Under the pieces are notes generated by a model that had not been told where the DNA came from, did not search any database, and saw nothing but the letters and a program-made list of their open reading frames with translations. Below, one piece after another: positions 5,687-7,811 of a DNA stretch of 7,811 bases. The DNA is from an uncultured Clostridia bacterium (GTDB taxonomy: Bacteria > Bacillota > Clostridia > Oscillospirales > CAG-382): NCBI GenBank assembly GCA_947627335.1, contig CANQVQ010000073.1:1-7811 (forward strand), read 5' to 3'. The translations under genes were made by a program, and so were the position numbers. The first letter of the stretch is position 1; every line of letters starts with the position of its first letter.

Positions 5687-6265
5687 ATGGAACCACTTCC
5701 GCTCCTGCTCGCTTCCGCTTCCCCCCGCCGTGCCGAACTGCTGCGGACCGCCGGGATCCCGTTCGTCTGCGAACCGTCCCGCGCCGGGGAACTGCCGGTC
5801 GGCTCCCGCCCGCCCGAAGCGCTCGCCGTCGAAAACGCCCGCCGCAAGGCGTCGGAGGTCTCCGCACGATTCCCCGGACGGCTGACGCTCGGGGCGGATA
5901 CGGTCGTCGTGCTCGACGGGCATACGCTCGGCAAGCCGACCGACCGCGACGACGCTGCGCGAATGCTGCGCGCCCTCTCCGGGCGGACGCACGAGGTGAT
6001 GACCGGCGTGTGCCTGACGGACGGGAAAACCGTGCGGACCGACCTTTGCGTCACCCGCGTGCGCTTCCGCGAACTCGGCGGCGACCGGATCGCCCGCTAC
6101 GTCGCGACCGGCGAATGCGACGACAAGGCGGGCGCCTACGGGATACAGGGACGCGGCGGTCTGCTCGTCGAGGGCATCGAGGGGGACTACTTCAACGTGG
6201 TCGGTCTGCCGTTGTGCAGAATCGACAAAATGCTCGACGATTTTCTGGTTCATCGACCCTCTTGA
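5687..6265 (+). CDS. maf: Maf family nucleoside triphosphate pyrophosphatase
   Basis: This 192-residue cytoplasmic protein hydrolyses non-canonical or excess nucleoside triphosphates to monophosphate and pyrophosphate. The closest match in motifs is the dTTP/UTP pyrophosphatase (YhdE/Maf) type. Visible motifs are LLASASPRRAELL (7-19) for phosphate binding, LTLGADTVV (66-74) with the likely catalytic D71, LGKPTDRDDA (81-90), LSGRTHEVMTGV (97-108) and DDKAGAYGIQGRGG (145-158), followed by VEGIEGDYFNVVGLP. Length is normal. The ATG at 5687 fits where homology begins; AGAGG lies 11 bases upstream, a slightly long spacing. In Bacillus, maf sits beside radC and mreB with a proposed role in septum formation; those neighbours are absent here. 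Its stop codon overlaps the -35 box of the next gene's promoter. Confidence 0.95.
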   Translation: MEPLPLLLASASPRRAELLRTAGIPFVCEPSRAGELPVGSRPPEALAVENARRKASEVSARFPGRLTLGADTVVVLDGHTLGKPTDRDDAARMLRALSGRTHEVMTGVCLTDGKTVRTDLCVTRVRFRELGGDRIARYVATGECDDKAGAYGIQGRGGLLVEGIEGDYFNVVGLPLCRIDKMLDDFLVHRPS

Positions 6266-6290
6266 CAACGTCTGCGGAAATTGGTATAAT
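6262..6290 (+). promoter_or_regulatory. Near-perfect extended -10 sigma-A promoter for the glycosidase gene
   Basis: The consensus -35 TTGACA (6262-6267), a 17-base spacer and the consensus -10 TATAAT (6285-6290) are all present. A TG at 6282-6283 makes it an extended -10 promoter. The -35 box contains the TGA stop codon of maf (6263-6265). Transcription should start near 6297, about 62 bases before the next start codon. The sequence predicts strong, constitutive expression unless a repressor acts here. Confidence 0.9.
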
Positions 6291-6305
6291 GAAATAGGGG
6301 TTTTG

Positions 6306-6327
6306 CCCGCGTCGGGGAAGGCGCGGG
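6306..6327 (+). other. Leader hairpin before the glycosidase gene
   Basis: CCCGCG (6306-6311) pairs with CGCGGG (6322-6327) around a 10-base loop, close to the predicted 5' end of the transcript. It has no T run, so it is not a terminator for maf. A 5' stem of this kind can stabilise an mRNA. It ends about 18 bases before the Shine-Dalgarno AAGGAG (6346-6351) and leaves that site free. Confidence 0.4.
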
Positions 6328-6358
6328 GGTCCGAAAACAACAGAAAAGGAGTTTTTCC

Positions 6359-7811
6359 ATGAAGAAACGGTTCAAAACGTGGGTTTCCGCGTTCCTCGCG
6401 TTCCTGCTGCCGCTCTCGGCGGGCGGACTGGTTTCCGCCGCCGACGCGTATCCGCCGTCGCCGGACGGGATCGACTTCGCTTCCGTCGAGGTCACGCAAG
6501 ACGGCATAACGCACCACCTGTTCACGCTGGAATTCGATCCGCTTCACAGCAATATCCAACCGCTGGCGTTCTCCGCACGCAACGGCTACGGCGCGACGGT
6601 CTACGACTCCGCGAAGAGGGCGGAGGAATGCGGTTACGACGTCAAGGCGGCGGTCAACGCCTGCTTCTTCGGGATGTCCAATCCGCACACCAGCTCCAAC
6701 CCCTACGGCGGCGTCAACATCTCCGACGGTCGGATCATGCAGGGCGACAACGATTTTTCGCCCCAATGGGAACTGCTCTTCCACAGCGACGGGCGGACCT
6801 CGCTCCTCTGCTCGAAGGTCGAATATTCCCTTTCCGCCGCGGACGGCTCGTGGCACGCGCCGCTCTCGCACGTCAATATCTGCCCGACGACGCCGCGTGA
6901 AACGGACGGCGGGGTCTACTTTTTCGACCGCTTCTGCGGGGAGAACAGCGACGCGAAATCCCCGGGCGTCGAGGTCCTGCTGGAGAAGCTCGACGGGACC
7001 GAACTGACCGTGGGCGGCACGCTGCGCGGGAAGGTCGTCGAAGTCCGCAGCGTCACGTCCTCCGGCGGGAAGATCGGTGAAAACCAGTTCGTGCTGTATG
7101 CCGCCAATTCCGGCTCGCAGTACTCGACTTTCCGTTCGCTTTCCGTCGGGGACGTCGTCCTGGTGCGGGCGAAAGAGACGATCGCCGGTTCCGTGGAAGC
7201 CATGGAAACCTGCAGCAGCGCCATCGTCACCTACGGCTACACCATCGTCCAAAACCGGCAGAACGTCACAAGCAACGACAACCTCGGCTGGGAATTCAAC
7301 ACGGCACGGGCGCAGCGGACCTGCATCGGCGTCAAGGAGGACGGCTCCCTGCTTATCATCGCGTCCGAAGGGCGCAAGCCGGACACCTACCCGGGCATGA
7401 CCGTCTATGAACTGGCGGATTACATGATCGATCAGGGCTGCGTGACCGCCATCGATCTCGACGGCGGCGGCTCGACGCAGCTCACGCTCGAGGACGAGAC
7501 GGGCGAACTGAAGTGCGTCTTTGATACCGAAAGCCGTCCGGTCGCCAACAGCCTGCTGCTCGTCACAAGACCGGAACCGAGCGCGGACGCCCGTGCGGAG
7601 CTGTCCTCCCTGCTCGAGCAGGCGACGGCATACCAGGCGGACCCGAACTTTGCGGGCAACCGCGTACCGCTCGAAAAAGCCATCCGGGACGCGAAGGCCG
7701 TCCAGGCATCGCAGACGTCCATGCCGGGGGATTACCGCCGGGCGATCGGACGCCTGCGCGAAGCGACCGACGCGACGGGCACGCTCGAAGACGCTTTGAA
7801 CGCCGTCCGTA
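6359..7811 (+). CDS. Secreted phosphodiester glycosidase (NAGPA family), 3' end beyond the window
   Basis: The frame is open from the ATG at 6359 to the right edge (484 codons) and has no stop, so the protein is incomplete. AAGGAG lies 7 bases before the start. Residues 1-27 form a signal peptide: KKR, a hydrophobic core, then VSA-A as the likely signal peptidase I site. Residues from about 36 to 404 match the phosphodiester glycosidase domain (NAGPA, PF09992). Key stretches are AVNACFFG (98-105), NPYGGVNISDGRI (from N114), RTCIGVKEDGSLL (from R320), GMTVYELADYM and IDLDGGGSTQL with D366 and D368-S372. The mammalian member removes GlcNAc from a phosphodiester; bacterial members act on cell-surface or environmental glycans, with the substrate unknown here. 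After a proline-containing linker (405-410) comes a helical region (410-484) resembling FIVAR modules of surface proteins, so anchoring domains may follow. Confidence 0.88.
   Translation, partial: MKKRFKTWVSAFLAFLLPLSAGGLVSAADAYPPSPDGIDFASVEVTQDGITHHLFTLEFDPLHSNIQPLAFSARNGYGATVYDSAKRAEECGYDVKAAVNACFFGMSNPHTSSNPYGGVNISDGRIMQGDNDFSPQWELLFHSDGRTSLLCSKVEYSLSAADGSWHAPLSHVNICPTTPRETDGGVYFFDRFCGENSDAKSPGVEVLLEKLDGTELTVGGTLRGKVVEVRSVTSSGGKIGENQFVLYAANSGSQYSTFRSLSVGDVVLVRAKETIAGSVEAMETCSSAIVTYGYTIVQNRQNVTSNDNLGWEFNTARAQRTCIGVKEDGSLLIIASEGRKPDTYPGMTVYELADYMIDQGCVTAIDLDGGGSTQLTLEDETGELKCVFDTESRPVANSLLLVTRPEPSADARAELSSLLEQATAYQADPNFAGNRVPLEKAIRDAKAVQASQTSMPGDYRRAIGRLREATDATGTLEDALNAVR

Noticed and set aside
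5530..6054. Upstream extension of the proB frame
   Set aside because: Glutamate 5-kinase homology begins at the ATG at 5529, and its promoter lies at 5600-5628. The extension runs through that promoter and antisense to maf.
5174..7252. Minus-strand open frame of 692 codons
   Set aside because: It is antisense to maf and the glycosidase gene and out of frame with proB at its end. Both plus-strand genes have clear family motifs, so this is a GC-driven shadow.

Overview
The window is GC-rich, with strongly G/C-biased third codon positions, and carries a sporulation sigma factor of the sigma-K type. This suggests a high-GC, spore-forming Clostridia-type Firmicute, for example a relative of the Oscillospirales or Ruminococcaceae. 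No 16S or other taxonomic marker is present, so this is an inference from gene content and promoter style.

Layout: (1) The left edge holds the last 46 codons of a plus-strand gene that looks like a pyridoxamine/pyridoxal kinase. (2) Bases 144-477 are a gene-free convergent region. It holds a strong hairpin terminator (169-199), a short AT-rich spacer, and a roughly 220-base stretch packed with nested inverted repeats that looks like an inserted dispersed repeat. (3) A five-gene minus-strand cluster runs from 5529 down to 478: proB, proA, sigK, a small integral membrane protein (Sm_multidrug_ex type), and a 575-residue fusion of a sugar phosphate isomerase-like TIM barrel to a Gfo/Idh/MocA-like domain. 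proB and proA overlap by 4 bases (ATGA); the other gaps are 31 to 54 bases. (4) A divergent intergenic region (5530-5686) has two near-consensus sigma-A promoters facing opposite ways, whose -10 boxes share one 8-base palindrome. (5) The plus strand then carries maf, followed by a gene for a secreted phosphodiester glycosidase (NAGPA family) that runs off the right edge and has its own near-perfect promoter overlapping the maf stop codon.

How the genes work together: proB and proA encode the first two steps of proline synthesis from glutamate. sigK would direct late mother-cell sporulation genes and keeps a hydrophobic pro-sequence, so it probably needs proteolytic activation. The membrane protein and the fusion protein are metabolic or transport genes that may be co-transcribed, but nothing ties them functionally to proline or sporulation. 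Maf is a house-cleaning nucleotide pyrophosphatase. The last gene acts outside the cell on glycan or phosphodiester substrates.

The best candidates for novelty are the isomerase/oxidoreductase fusion with a degenerate dinucleotide motif, the multi-hairpin intergenic element, and the palindromic bidirectional promoter. No defence system, CRISPR array, phage gene or transposase is visible.
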